Counted from the stretch's first letter, positions 35,624-44,269 are shown. The stretch is DNA of 64,000 bases from Actinomycetes bacterium (GCA_024637035.1 JAGXFW010000016.1:248001-312000); one strand, 5' to 3'. Notes: generated from the letters alone by a model not told the origin. Numbers and translations are program-made.

Positions 35624-37285
35624 TCACTGGGCGATCGTCGGGGGGATCTCCAACCGCTTGAGCGCGAAGTCCGCGATCTTGGCGAAAGCCGGAGCGGCAA
35701 CGATGGACCCGTAGTACTCCAGCGTAGGCTCGTCTACCACGATCAGCACCACCAGAGCCGGGTCCTCAGCAGGCACCATCCCGATGAAGGATGCGGTGAA
35801 ACGGTCTTTCGAGTACCCGCGGCCGCTGTCCGCCGCTTTCTGCGCAGTGCCCGTCTTGCCGGCTACACTATATCCCTTCACCGCGGCGGCCTTTCCCGTC
35901 CCCTCGGCCACGGTGACCAGGAGCATGTCGCGGAGCTGCTGGGCCACCTCTGGACTGACCGCTTGGTGCGAAGGTCTAAGCGGGGCGCCTTTCGAGAGGT
36001 GGGGCTGGATGTAGACCCCATCGTTCGCGATCGCCCCGTATGCCGCTGCCAACTGAAGCGGGGTGACCGAGATGCCCTGCCCTATCGGTATATTGGCGAT
36101 GGTGGTTCCGGACCATTCCTCCCTGGGGAGCATGTATCCAGCCGCCTCACCAGGGAAGTCGATACCGGTCTTCCTCGTGAAGCCGAATCTCTCGATCATG
36201 TCGACCAGACGCTCTTCGCCCACCTCCAGGCCGAGAGTCACCGCGCCGACATTCGATGACTGGGCAAGGATCTCCGTCGCGCTCATGTTCCTGACGGCAG
36301 GGACGTCCTCATGGGATTCATGCACCGTACGATCGTACAGCGTGATCGACGGGGCGAGAGCGAAAGTGGTCTGCGGATCGACGAGACCCGCCTCGAGCGC
36401 GGCTGCGACCACGACCATCTTGAAGGTGGAGCCGGGCTCGAACTGGTCGGTCACGACCGAGTTCCTCCTGACACTCTCCTCCTCGGATCCGTAGGCGTTG
36501 GTGTCGAACAGGGGCACGTTGGCCATCGCCAAGATCTCGCCCGTGCGGGGGTCCAGAACCACGGCCGAAGCCCCCTTCGCGCCGTAGTGCTCGACGACGC
36601 TCAGAAGTTCCTGCTCGGCCGCGTATTGGATGTCCTCATCGATGGTGAGAACGAGCGAGTCCCCCTCGCGTCCCGAACGATCGAAGAGCACTCCAAGAGT
36701 CCGTCCGAACGGATCTCCTATGATGCTGCGTCTTCCACTCTCCCCGCACAGCTGCTCGTCGTACTGTGTCTCGACGCCGGCCAGCCCTACGTTGTCCATC
36801 CCCACGAACCCGAGAACTTGCGGGGCCAGCGACCCTTTCGGGTACACGCGCTTCTCCTCAGGCTGCACTGCCACACCGCGGAGCTTGAGGGCGAGCACTT
36901 GGTCGCCTACGGTGGGGTCGAGTTTCCGAGCCAGGTAGACGAACCGCCCGCCGGCTTCGAGCTTCTCCGTCAGAACCCCCTGCTCGACGCCCAGGATCGG
37001 GCTGAGAGCCGCGCCCGCGGCGGCCGCGTCCTCGACCATCTGCGGATCAGCGACGATCGTCGCCATGCGCTGACTGACGGCTAGTTCCTCTCCGTTCCGA
37101 TCGTAGATGACCCCGCGCTTCGCCGATGTATCGAACTCGCGGATGTGTTGGCGGTCGGCCCTGTCCGCATACTCCGCGCCTTGGACCACTTGGATCTCGA
37201 CGGCTCGGGCCACGAGGAGTGCGAAGACGACGACTACGAACACGATAGAGCTTCGCAGACGCTTGTTCGTCGCGCGGATGCTCAT
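35624..37285 (-). CDS. ftsI: Septal penicillin-binding protein FtsI (PBP3), class B
   Basis: FtsI is the transpeptidase that crosslinks septal peptidoglycan with FtsW. The 553-residue protein has one N-terminal membrane helix (about 12-28), a pedestal domain beginning RGVIYDRNGEELAVS, and a transpeptidase domain with EPGSTFKM (SxxK serine), SSN and KTGTAQ. There is no PASTA domain. The ATG overlaps the ftsL stop (ATGA). Confidence 0.96.
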   Translation of the reverse strand: MSIRATNKRLRSSIVFVVVVFALLVARAVEIQVVQGAEYADRADRQHIREFDTSAKRGVIYDRNGEELAVSQRMATIVADPQMVEDAAAAGAALSPILGVEQGVLTEKLEAGGRFVYLARKLDPTVGDQVLALKLRGVAVQPEEKRVYPKGSLAPQVLGFVGMDNVGLAGVETQYDEQLCGESGRRSIIGDPFGRTLGVLFDRSGREGDSLVLTIDEDIQYAAEQELLSVVEHYGAKGASAVVLDPRTGEILAMANVPLFDTNAYGSEEESVRRNSVVTDQFEPGSTFKMVVVAAALEAGLVDPQTTFALAPSITLYDRTVHESHEDVPAVRNMSATEILAQSSNVGAVTLGLEVGEERLVDMIERFGFTRKTGIDFPGEAAGYMLPREEWSGTTIANIPIGQGISVTPLQLAAAYGAIANDGVYIQPHLSKGAPLRPSHQAVSPEVAQQLRDMLLVTVAEGTGKAAAVKGYSVAGKTGTAQKAADSGRGYSKDRFTASFIGMVPAEDPALVVLIVVDEPTLEYYGSIVAAPAFAKIADFALKRLEIPPTIAQ

Positions 37286-37857
37286 CTACCGTCTGCGTCG
37301 CCCCCGGACGCCACCGATGCGACGTCCCGCTCGACCAAGGCCGCTCCGGCTAGGTCGATGAACCCGACTTCGGTGGGCGTCACCATGCCGAGACGATCCG
37401 CTGTCTCCTTGACGCGTTGCGTGGCCGAGAGGGTCGCCTGCTGGGCCCGGAGGTCACTGCGCTGCGCCACCAGATCATCCTGCTGGCGCTGCAATTGGGC
37501 GATGTCTATTTGCGTACGCACCAGCAGCGTGTTCAGAGCCACGGGAAGCAGCAACGAGAAAGCCAATGTCAAGGTCACCAGCAGCGTGCTCCCGAACCGC
37601 GTGCGCGAACGTGGAACAAGGCGTAGCCCGGGAGCCGGAAGCGGATCCCGAACGACCACGGGCGCTCTTCGCCGGTCGACCGTCGGGCGGGGCGATGGAG
37701 ACTGCGCACGTGCGGACTGTGAGGTTCCGCGAGAAGGACGAGGGGCATCGACTTCGTGCCGAACCCGAGAGCGGGCCGCACTGCGTCGTGCCGCCTCAGA
37801 GCCACTCTCGTCGTATTCCCACCGGGGGTGCTGCCACGCACGCGCTGCGACCGCCAT
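37282..37857 (-). CDS. ftsL: FtsL-like divisome protein
   Basis: The 191-residue protein has a long basic, disordered cytoplasmic tail (about 1-88), one membrane helix (about 90-113, STLLVTLTLAFSLLLPVALN) and a coiled coil (about 115-150, RTQIDIAQLQRQQDDLVAQR), followed by a segment with RLGMVTP, as in FtsL. FtsL proteins bind FtsB and FtsQ and activate FtsW-FtsI. Sequence conservation in this family is poor, so the call relies on topology and position between rsmH and ftsI. The ATG at 37857 has TCGGAGG upstream and overlaps the rsmH stop by one base (TGATG). Confidence 0.85.
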   Translation of the reverse strand: MAVAARAWQHPRWEYDESGSEAARRSAARSRVRHEVDAPRPSRGTSQSARAQSPSPRPTVDRRRAPVVVRDPLPAPGLRLVPRSRTRFGSTLLVTLTLAFSLLLPVALNTLLVRTQIDIAQLQRQQDDLVAQRSDLRAQQATLSATQRVKETADRLGMVTPTEVGFIDLAGAALVERDVASVASGGDADGR

Positions 37858-38783
37858 CAGATCCTCCGAGCCGCGCGCAGCTTCGCGCTGCTCGACCGTG
37901 GATTCGTCTCGATCTCGTGGGAGTCGGGAGTGATGGGCTTCGTGGTCACGATCTCCATGATCGGCTGCTTTCCGCACACACACACTGGGAAGTCCGGAGG
38001 GCACGTGCACGGGTGGGCCTGAGCCGCGAAGAACTCCTTGACGATACGGTCCTCGAGGGAATGGAAACTGATCACGGCAAGGACCCCACCGGGGTTCAGC
38101 AGGGCGAGGGCCGCCGGTAGGGCCCGCTTCAGGCTGTCGAGCTCATCATTCACCGCGATCCTCAGGGCCTGGAACACCCGACGTGCCGGGTTCCGAGAGC
38201 CGAAACGGGCGGGGGCGGGCAGAGATGCTTTCACCGTGTCTACAAGCTCGCTCGTTCGCGCATACGGCGTGTGTGTACGCCTGCGCACCACGTTCCTGGC
38301 GATGCGCGAGGCGTATCGCTCTTCCCCGAATTCCCGGAACAACCACGAAAGCCGATCCTGATCCCACCCGTTCAGGATGTCCGCGGCCGTGACGCCCATA
38401 CGCGGGTCCATCCGCATGTCGAGCGGAGCGTCGTACGAGTACGAGAACCCGCGCTCCTCCGTGTCGATCTGCATGCTACTCAGACCGAGGTCCATGTAGA
38501 TGCGGTCCACTTTCTCGCCGGCCTCGACGAGTTCGGCAAGGGTGTCGGCGAAGTCGCCCGGATAGAAGGCGGCCGCTGTGGTGAGGGAGCGCTTCAGTTC
38601 CTCGAAGTAGCCGCGCGCGATCGGGTCGCGGTCGCAGCCAAGCAGTCTCCCCGAAGGTCCGAGGAGCGGCGCGACAGCCGATGCGTGGCCTCCACCGCCG
38701 AACGTGCAGTCGACCACAGTGCTGTCCGGCCGCACGTCGAGTACCTCGAGGAGGGCATCGGTGAGAACGGGGATGTGAGCCAT
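37857..38783 (-). CDS. rsmH: 16S rRNA (cytosine-1402-N4)-methyltransferase RsmH
   Basis: RsmH methylates N4 of C1402 in 16S rRNA with SAM. The protein shows HIPVLTDALLEVL at the N-terminus, the SAM motif VVDCTFGGGGHA, DRDPIARGYFEE, MDLGLSSMQID, ERGFSYSYDAPLDMRMD, NPARRVFQALRIAVN and ISFHSLEDRIVK, all family signatures. A four-cysteine segment near the C-terminus (HPCTCPPDFPVCVCGK) is also typical. I use the ATG at 38783 (308 residues, GGAG 6 bases upstream); a GTG at 38828 with AGGGGG would add 15 residues and cannot be excluded. mraZ lies just upstream. Confidence 0.95.
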   Translation of the reverse strand: MAHIPVLTDALLEVLDVRPDSTVVDCTFGGGGHASAVAPLLGPSGRLLGCDRDPIARGYFEELKRSLTTAAAFYPGDFADTLAELVEAGEKVDRIYMDLGLSSMQIDTEERGFSYSYDAPLDMRMDPRMGVTAADILNGWDQDRLSWLFREFGEERYASRIARNVVRRRTHTPYARTSELVDTVKASLPAPARFGSRNPARRVFQALRIAVNDELDSLKRALPAALALLNPGGVLAVISFHSLEDRIVKEFFAAQAHPCTCPPDFPVCVCGKQPIMEIVTTKPITPDSHEIETNPRSSSAKLRAARRI

Positions 38784-38829
38784 GTTCATCTCCATCTCGA
38801 ACGCGAGTGACTGAGCGGCGAGAGCCACC

Positions 38830-39270
38830 TCACACCCCCTCTTCGTCCCGAACGGGCTGATAGACGTGGAAGGTCTCGGGGTCCCATATCTCGAAGTGAT
38901 CCCTATGGCCTACGAGAAGCACCTTCCCCGAGAGCCCGAGGCCGGTGACCACGTCGTCGGGAAGCATGATCCGCCCACCCTTGTCGACGGTCACCTCGTC
39001 CATGGAGCCGTAGAGATCGCGGATCAGGTCGCTCGCCCGGCCGGCTTCGAACTCGTTCAGAGCCTCGATGTACTTGGCGTCGTATTCGTTCCAGGACTGC
39101 ATGTTGTAGACGCGCAGGCACGGCTCACCGTGCGCGGCGGGCACCAGGTACGCCGTGGAGTCAGGAAAGTGCTTGCGGTAGCGGACGGGCAGGGTGACCC
39201 TTCCCTTGTCGTCGAGCGCATGCTCGAACCGACTGGTGAAGAAAGCCTTGATGGGAGGGCACTCATCCAT
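38830..39270 (-). CDS. mraZ: Transcriptional regulator MraZ
   Basis: MraZ is a DNA-binding regulator of the division and cell-wall cluster; in E. coli it represses its own operon. The 146-residue protein has two AbrB-like repeats: HALDDKGRVTLPVRYR (about 17-32) and VTVDKGGRIMLPDD (about 93-106). The ATG at 39270 fits the usual N-terminus. A promoter placed 8-36 bases upstream suggests a leaderless or nearly leaderless message. It heads a run of 23 same-strand genes ending at rluD. Confidence 0.95.
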   Translation of the reverse strand: MDECPPIKAFFTSRFEHALDDKGRVTLPVRYRKHFPDSTAYLVPAAHGEPCLRVYNMQSWNEYDAKYIEALNEFEAGRASDLIRDLYGSMDEVTVDKGGRIMLPDDVVTGLGLSGKVLLVGHRDHFEIWDPETFHVYQPVRDEEGV

Positions 39271-39277
39271 GACCCCC

Positions 39278-39306
39278 AATGTAGTCCCATCGGCCCGTAA
39301 TTGCAA
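39278..39306 (-). promoter_or_regulatory. Candidate mraZ promoter
   Basis: TTGCAA (39306-39301) and TACATT (39283-39278) are spaced by 17 bases. The expected start is at or within a base or two of the mraZ ATG, so the mRNA may be leaderless. TGGG-type words flank the -10 (TGGGACTACATTGGGG). Confidence 0.42.
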
Positions 39307-39314
39307 CCCTTTTC

Positions 39315-39333
39315 AATGCAATTTCATTGCATT
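39315..39333. promoter_or_regulatory. Perfect AT-rich palindrome upstream of the mraZ promoter
   Basis: AATGCAAT and ATTGCATT are perfect 8-base inverted arms around TTC, a strong dyad in an otherwise GC-rich genome. It lies 9 bases upstream of the -35. It could be an operator or activator site; no binding protein can be named. Confidence 0.5.
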
Positions 39334-39336
39334 TCA

Positions 39337-39351
39337 CACCATTCTGCCCCA
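39337..39351 (-). promoter_or_regulatory. MraZ-like direct repeats
   Basis: On the minus strand TGGGG (39351-39347), five bases, then TGGTG (39341-39337) resembles the TGGGN-N5-TGGGN pattern bound by MraZ in E. coli. The second repeat is imperfect, and a third is not clear. Confidence 0.35.
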
Positions 39352-39522
39352 CTCATGCATGTTGAGGACCCAGAAGCACCCCTCGGAGGCCCAGGATCCG
39401 CCCGTATCGGGCTGAAAGGGAGTGTATGCATGGTCTAGTGCATCCAGGACATACGCAACGTTCGTTGCACAACAACGGCCCGATCGACTGAGCCATGACG
39501 CCCGAACGGTTCCTGACCTCGG

Positions 39523-41895
39523 CTAGAGTCTCTTGAGGGGCGCGTAATCCACGAGGAGCTTCTTCTGCTCGCCCAAGCCTCCGAAGAACACCCGAACGAC
39601 GCCGCCGGCCTCCACGGCAAGTACCATGCCCTCACCGAACTTCGCGTGCACGACCTTGTCGCCCACCGCGAACCCAGCTTCGGCGCCCGAACCCTCCGCT
39701 GTTCCCTTTCGAGCCCCGTGGGCGGTGGTACTCGCGCCCATCGATCTCGTTGCGCGGCCGCCGGGGGGAGCCCACGCGCCGGCCCGAGTACCGTCGGTGC
39801 CATCCGCCAGGTCTCGGCGAGCCCGTGCCGGACCCCGAGAGCCGCGGGATTCGATCAACTCCGAGGGTATCTCCTTGAGGAACCGGCTGGGTAGCTGATA
39901 GCCCGCGCTGCCGTAGATAGAGCGTTGACGGGCGAATGAAAGGTGCAACCGCTCTCGCGCCCTCGTGATGCCCACGTAGCACAGCCTACGCTCCTCCTCC
40001 AGGTTCAGCTCGTCGAGGGCGCGGCTGTGCGGGAACATGCCCTCCTCCATCCCGGTCATGAAGACCACGGGATACTCGAGACCCTTGGCATTGTGCAGAG
40101 TCATGAGAGTGACGAGGTCCTCCTCGTCCTGCATCGAGTCGGCGTCGGCGTACAGGCTTATCTCCGCCAGGAAATCGACCAGGCCACCTTCCGGGTTGTG
40201 GCTGTCGTACTCTTGAGCGACGCCGACGAACTCGCTCAGGTTCTCGATCCGCCCCTCGGCCTCGAGGGTCCGCGCCTCCTGGAACGAGGTCAGCATCCCG
40301 CTGTCCTCGAGCACCGCGCGCACCATCTCGGCCACGGATGCACCGTCGGCCAAGCGTTCCTCCCATGCCCGGAAGGTGGAGTCGAGCCCGAGGTACGTGG
40401 CCCGGCTGGCCGACGAGAGCTCGTCGGCATCTTCCGTGAGCGGCAGCGCGGCCCGGTACGAGACTCCCTCCGCCGCCGCCAGCGCCTGGAGCCGCCCTTG
40501 AGCGACGGCGCCGAGGCCCCGCTTCGGCGTATTGATCATCCTCTGGAAGGAGATGTCGTCCGATGGGTTGATGATCACCCGAAGGTAGGCGAGCACGTCC
40601 TTGATCTCGGCGCGCTCGTAGAAACGGGTGCCCCCCAGCACTTGGTAGGGGATCTTGTAGCGCACGAGGATATCCTCCAGCACGCGCGATTGGGCGTTCA
40701 CCCGATAGAAGACGGCCACCTCGCCGGCCCGGCGCCCCGAACGGACGATCGTCTGGATCTCTCCCGCGACCAGCCGAGCCTCTTCGTGCTCGTCGCCGCA
40801 TTCGAGCACGACGACCTTGTCCCCCCGGCCACGGTCGGTCCACAGATGTTTGGGTTTCCGCCCGCGATTGTACGCAACGACGGCGTTCGCCGCGTCCAGT
40901 ATGGTGGTGGTGCTGCGATAGTTCTGCTCCAGCTTGACCACCGTGGCGTCGGCGAAGTCCTCTTCGAACCCCAGGATGTTCTGGATATCCGCCCCACGCC
41001 ACGAGTACACGGATTGATCGTCGTCGCCGACCACGGTGATGCGACGGTGTTGCTCGGCAAGCAACTTGACCAGGGTGTATTGGGCATGGTTCGTGTCCTG
41101 GAACTCATCCACCAGGACATACCGGAACGTCTCACGCAGGTGCTCGAGGCGGGAGGGGAAAAGACGCAGCACGTCGACCATACGCATGATCAGGTCGTCG
41201 AAATCCATGGCGTTCAACTCGTACAGCTTGCGCTGGTAGGCGCGGTAGGCGGCAGCCGCCACCTCCAGGTATGCGGACGTCGCCGATTGCACGTCCCAGG
41301 ATGCCTCCATCTCGGGGCTTCCGAGCGCGGCGAAATCATCCACATCGACCAGACGGTTCTTGGCGTCGGACACGCGGGCGAGGATGGCTCTCGGTTGGAA
41401 GCGACGTATGTCGTGTCCAAGGTCCTCGAGCACGCGGCGCATCAGGCGTGTTTGGTCGTCCTGGTCATATATGGTGAAACCCTGCCGGTATCCGAGCCGT
41501 TCGGCGTCGCGACGCAGTAGCCGGGCGCAGGCGGAGTGGAAGGTGGATACCCACATGGTCTGCGCGACGGGACCCACGAGGTCGACCACCCGCGACCTCA
41601 TCTCGGCGGCGGCCTTATTCGTGAAGGTTATCGCCAGCACCTCGTACGGACCGGCCTTGCCGCTCTCGATCAGATGACCGATCCGGTGAGTGAGCACGCG
41701 GGTCTTCCCCGAGCCGGCACCGGCCAGCACGAGCAAGGGCCCGTCCCCGTGGAAGATCGCGGCGGCCTGTTGATCGTTGAGGCCCTCCGCCAGCCGCGAG
41801 TCGCCGGGGGTGACGCCGCCCGGCCCGGAAGGAGAAGGCGCGGGCGCGCTGCCGCGCACAGAGGGAGAAGGTCGGTTCTGGTCGGAGGGTGCCAC
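39523..41895 (-). CDS. pcrA: ATP-dependent DNA helicase PcrA/UvrD
   Basis: A superfamily 1A 3'-5' helicase for repair and for removing proteins from DNA. The 790-residue protein has LNDQQAAAI, Walker A LVLAGAGSGKTRVL (about 55-68), ITFTNKAAAEM, VDEFQDTN, VVGDDDQSVYSWRGA, LEQNYRST, TLHNAKGLEYPVVF and EERRLCYVGITRARE. An N-terminal 35-residue Pro/Ser-rich tail and a disordered linker (about 670-730) precede a C-terminal beta domain (GDKVVHAKFGEGMVLAVE) that in PcrA contacts RNA polymerase. The GTG start has only a weak site. The gene lies upstream of mraZ on the same strand, with a 252-bp gap. Confidence 0.96.
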   Translation of the reverse strand: MAPSDQNRPSPSVRGSAPAPSPSGPGGVTPGDSRLAEGLNDQQAAAIFHGDGPLLVLAGAGSGKTRVLTHRIGHLIESGKAGPYEVLAITFTNKAAAEMRSRVVDLVGPVAQTMWVSTFHSACARLLRRDAERLGYRQGFTIYDQDDQTRLMRRVLEDLGHDIRRFQPRAILARVSDAKNRLVDVDDFAALGSPEMEASWDVQSATSAYLEVAAAAYRAYQRKLYELNAMDFDDLIMRMVDVLRLFPSRLEHLRETFRYVLVDEFQDTNHAQYTLVKLLAEQHRRITVVGDDDQSVYSWRGADIQNILGFEEDFADATVVKLEQNYRSTTTILDAANAVVAYNRGRKPKHLWTDRGRGDKVVVLECGDEHEEARLVAGEIQTIVRSGRRAGEVAVFYRVNAQSRVLEDILVRYKIPYQVLGGTRFYERAEIKDVLAYLRVIINPSDDISFQRMINTPKRGLGAVAQGRLQALAAAEGVSYRAALPLTEDADELSSASRATYLGLDSTFRAWEERLADGASVAEMVRAVLEDSGMLTSFQEARTLEAEGRIENLSEFVGVAQEYDSHNPEGGLVDFLAEISLYADADSMQDEEDLVTLMTLHNAKGLEYPVVFMTGMEEGMFPHSRALDELNLEEERRLCYVGITRARERLHLSFARQRSIYGSAGYQLPSRFLKEIPSELIESRGSRGPARARRDLADGTDGTRAGAWAPPGGRATRSMGASTTAHGARKGTAEGSGAEAGFAVGDKVVHAKFGEGMVLAVEAGGVVRVFFGGLGEQKKLLVDYAPLKRL

Positions 41896-42062
41896 CGCTC
41901 AATGGTACAGCACGAGGCGGCCGGCGACCGCCTCCACCGTCCGGTGATCATCTGAATAGTCCGCGACAGGAGGTCGTGGTCGCGCTGGCAGGCTGCAGAA
42001 AAGTGACGCCGCGCCGCCCCGTGCCTTCTGGGGGCTGAGGCGCTTCGCTCTTCAGCAGCCGG

Positions 42063-42896
42063 CTAGATGCCGGACCCCTGGAAGAACCCGCTGAGGTTGC
42101 AGATCTCGTCGTCCAGGTGCACTCGCTGATCCTGCTTTCGCTTCTGGTGCGGGGGGCAGAACTCCTCGAGCTCGTTCTCGAGCTGCACCATGCGCCGCAC
42201 GACGCACTTCATGGCCTCGGCTACGGGGTCGGGTAGATGGGTGTAGTCGATGTCGGCCACCCCGACGCGAGCGCCGTCGGTGATCACCGGTCGGCCGGGG
42301 TTGCCTACCACCGTCGTGTTCGGCGGCACCGGCTGCACCACCACGCTTCCGGCGCCTATCTTCGCGTCGTGCCCCACCGTGATCGAACCGAGGACCTTCG
42401 CGCCTGTCCCGATGATCACGCCGTCTTCGATCGTGGGGTGGCGCTTGCCGGTCTCCTTGCCCGTGCCTCCCAACGTGACCCCTTGATAGATCGTCACGTT
42501 GTCGCCGATCTCGCACGTCTCACCGATGACCACTCCCGCCCCATGGTCGATGAAGAAGCCGTCTCCGATCACCGCTCCGGGGTGGATCTCGATCTGGGTG
42601 AGGAAACGGCTGAGTTGGGATATCAGTCGGGGCACCAACGGAACGTCACGCTGCCACAACGAGTGGGCGATGCGATGCAGCACGATGGCGTGGAGCCCCG
42701 AATAGCACGTGACCACCTCCAACATCCCCCGGGCAGCGGGATCGCGTTCCTTGATCGCCCGCACGTCGCCGGCGATAGCGCGCCTGATGACGCCGCCCCC
42801 GGGCGTCAGGTAGAGGTAGCCCATCGCCCCTGTCGCGATCAGGCCGAAGAGAACACCTCCCGCGCCGCGGTCCGTAGATCTGGAGCCACAGCTCAT
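42063..42896 (-). CDS. cysE: Serine O-acetyltransferase with unusual N-terminal hydrophobic segment
   Basis: CysE acetylates serine to O-acetylserine, the cysteine precursor. The left-handed beta-helix repeats are clear ([26 protein letters not shown] and later hexapeptides), with [18 protein letters not shown] at the active site. The helical N-terminal part contains [31 protein letters not shown]. Before that is a hydrophobic stretch of about 20 residues ([18 protein letters not shown]) that standard CysE proteins lack and that might associate with the membrane. The ATG at 42896 follows GGGGGAGGAG and overlaps the larE stop (ATGA). It is the third gene of the rrf2-larE-cysE operon. Confidence 0.94.
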   Translation of the reverse strand: MSCGSRSTDRGAGGVLFGLIATGAMGYLYLTPGGGVIRRAIAGDVRAIKERDPAARGMLEVVTCYSGLHAIVLHRIAHSLWQRDVPLVPRLISQLSRFLTQIEIHPGAVIGDGFFIDHGAGVVIGETCEIGDNVTIYQGVTLGGTGKETGKRHPTIEDGVIIGTGAKVLGSITVGHDAKIGAGSVVVQPVPPNTTVVGNPGRPVITDGARVGVADIDYTHLPDPVAEAMKCVVRRMVQLENELEEFCPPHQKRKQDQRVHLDDEICNLSGFFQGSGI

Positions 42897-43744
42897 CGCC
42901 ACTCCTCCCCCAGTACCTCGTTCATACTGCCGCTTCTGAAGCCCTGGAGATCCAGGGTGACGTAGTGATAGCCGATCGTCTTGAACTCGTCGACCAGGCG
43001 GGCCCGGGTCTCAGCGTCGACGACCATGCGAGGCATGGCTTCCGGCGGCACTTCGATCCTGGCCGTCGAGCCGTGGTGTCGCACCCGCACCTCCCGCAGC
43101 CCGAAGTCGCGCCGCAACACAGCCTCTGCCCGCGCGACCATGTCCAACTTCTCGCGGGTGATGGTCTCCCCATAGGGGAAGCGCGACGACAGGCAAGCCA
43201 TGGCCGGCTTCTCGCAGTTGGCCAGGCCAAGCTGCCGGGCGACCTCCCGTACGCGCTCCTTACCCATGCCGGCTTCGATCAGCGGGTGACGCACCCCCAG
43301 CTCATCGCCCGCGCGGATACCGGGTCGGAAGTCGCCGCAATCATCGGCGTTGGCCCCATCGACCACGGCGTCGAACCCCTCATCTCGCGCGATACGACGC
43401 GCGGCGCCGAACAGCTCGGTCTTGCAGTGGTAGCAGCGATCGGGGGGATTCTCGGCGAATCCCGGGATATCCAACTCGAGGGTCTCGATCACCCTGTGTT
43501 CGACCCCGAGGTGCGACGCGACCTGGAGCGCGGTAGCCAGCTCCTCGTCGAGGTACGTCTCGCTGTTCGAGGTGACAGCAAGCACGCTTTCGGCGCCGAG
43601 TTCCGCCACGGCCAAGGCCAATACCACCGATGAATCCACGCCCCCCGAGAAGGTCACCACCACGGACCCACACTCGCGGATCGCCGCGCGGGCCGCCAGT
43701 TCATCACTCGCTGCGGAAGCGACAGTGTTCACGGACTTCTCCAT
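42893..43744 (-). CDS. larE: LarE-family ATP-dependent sulfur transferase
   Basis: LarE-type enzymes are PP-loop ATPases that add sulfur to a pyridinium dinucleotide in making the nickel-pincer cofactor of lactate racemase. Here the PP-loop is SGGVDSS (33-39). Cysteines fall at CYHC (104, 107) and in CEKPAMAC (177, 184); Cys184 in ACLSSRFP appears to match the sulfur-donating cysteine of LarE. Extra cysteines suggest the type that may use a bound Fe-S cluster or persulfide, which is inference. larB and larC are not nearby; instead it sits between an IscR-like regulator and cysE. It may serve another sulfur transfer. The start lies inside a 20-bp tandem duplication. Confidence 0.88.
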   Translation of the reverse strand: MEKSVNTVASAASDELAARAAIRECGSVVVTFSGGVDSSVVLALAVAELGAESVLAVTSNSETYLDEELATALQVASHLGVEHRVIETLELDIPGFAENPPDRCYHCKTELFGAARRIARDEGFDAVVDGANADDCGDFRPGIRAGDELGVRHPLIEAGMGKERVREVARQLGLANCEKPAMACLSSRFPYGETITREKLDMVARAEAVLRRDFGLREVRVRHHGSTARIEVPPEAMPRMVVDAETRARLVDEFKTIGYHYVTLDLQGFRSGSMNEVLGEEWR

Positions 43745-43766
43745 CTGTTCAGGGACTTCTCCATCT
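43727..43766. repeat. 20-bp tandem duplication at the start of larE
   Basis: Two adjacent 20-base copies (43727-43746 and 43747-43766) match at 19 of 20 positions. Each contains an ATGGAGAAGTCC start. The upstream copy's ATG (43764) overlaps the rrf2 stop and is out of frame, giving only a short peptide; the second copy's ATG (43744) opens larE. Confidence 0.85.
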
Positions 43767-44199
43767 AGATGTAGTACATCGACGCGCCGTGCAGAGACGA
43801 TTCCCTCAAGGCGAGTTCCTGGATGGTGACGCCGGACAGGACTTCCTCGACCGACAGTTTCGCTTGTACCCAGACGTCGCCGACTGAGCAGACGGCCCTC
43901 TTGTCACACGCGTCGTCCGAGGTGCACACGGCCGGTTCGATAGGACCATCGAGGATCTCCACGATATCCAGCACCGTGATCTGATCGGGGGGACGATTGA
44001 AGGAGAAGCCCCCGTGGACTCCCCGGAACGACTGCAGGATACCCGCCCGACGAAGAGCCGCGAACAGCTGCTCGAGGAACTGGCTCGGGATCCCGCGCGC
44101 CTCCGCCAACACCGTGAGCGGCACCGGCACGTCGGAGCTCCGCCGCGCCAGTTCGACCAGCGCACGTACCGCGTATTTGCTCTTGGTGGTGATGTTCAT
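43765..44199 (-). CDS. Rrf2-family regulator with IscR-type cysteines
   Basis: Rrf2 proteins are winged-helix transcription factors that sense Fe-S clusters, nitric oxide or cysteine status. The 144-residue protein starts MNITTKSKYAVRALVELA, with the recognition region QFLEQLFAALRRAGILQSFRGVHGGF (about 40-65). Cysteines 92, 98 and 104 are spaced C-x5-C-x5-C, the same as the cluster ligands of E. coli IscR; the fourth IscR ligand His107 is not conserved. It could bind a [2Fe-2S] cluster or act like CymR on cysteine synthesis. It leads an operon with larE and cysE. Its ATG has no obvious ribosome site. Confidence 0.9.
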   Translation of the reverse strand: MNITTKSKYAVRALVELARRSSDVPVPLTVLAEARGIPSQFLEQLFAALRRAGILQSFRGVHGGFSFNRPPDQITVLDIVEILDGPIEPAVCTSDDACDKRAVCSVGDVWVQAKLSVEEVLSGVTIQELALRESSLHGASMYYI

Positions 44200-44214
44200 G
44201 CCGGGGGTCTGAAT

Positions 44215-44233
44215 CCTGACTGAATAGGTGAGG
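44215..44233. promoter_or_regulatory. Candidate Rrf2 operator upstream of rrf2-larE-cysE
   Basis: CCTGAC (44215-44220) and GTGAGG (44228-44233) form an imperfect dyad (5 of 6 matched) around 7 bases. It lies just past the predicted transcript start, a repressing position. Autoregulation by the Rrf2 protein is inferred. Confidence 0.4.
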
Positions 44234-44241
44234 TTTAATGG

Positions 44242-44269
44242 ATTCTAGCAGCGCAAGGGGATTCGTGAA
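44242..44269 (-). promoter_or_regulatory. Promoter of the rrf2-larE-cysE operon
   Basis: TTCACG (44269-44264) and TAGAAT (44247-44242) are spaced by 16 bases, matching the housekeeping -35/-10 consensus at 4 and 5 of 6 positions. The transcript would start near 44235, about 36 bases before the ATG. Confidence 0.5.

Noticed and set aside
39943-41520. Plus-strand open frame of about 525 codons opposite pcrA
   Set aside because: Antisense to a conserved helicase and composed of low-complexity His/Arg/Glu-rich sequence typical of reverse-frame artefacts.
43732-43764. 11-codon frame from the first ATG of the duplicated larE start
   Set aside because: Too short to call a gene and explained by the 20-bp duplication, although it may affect larE translation.
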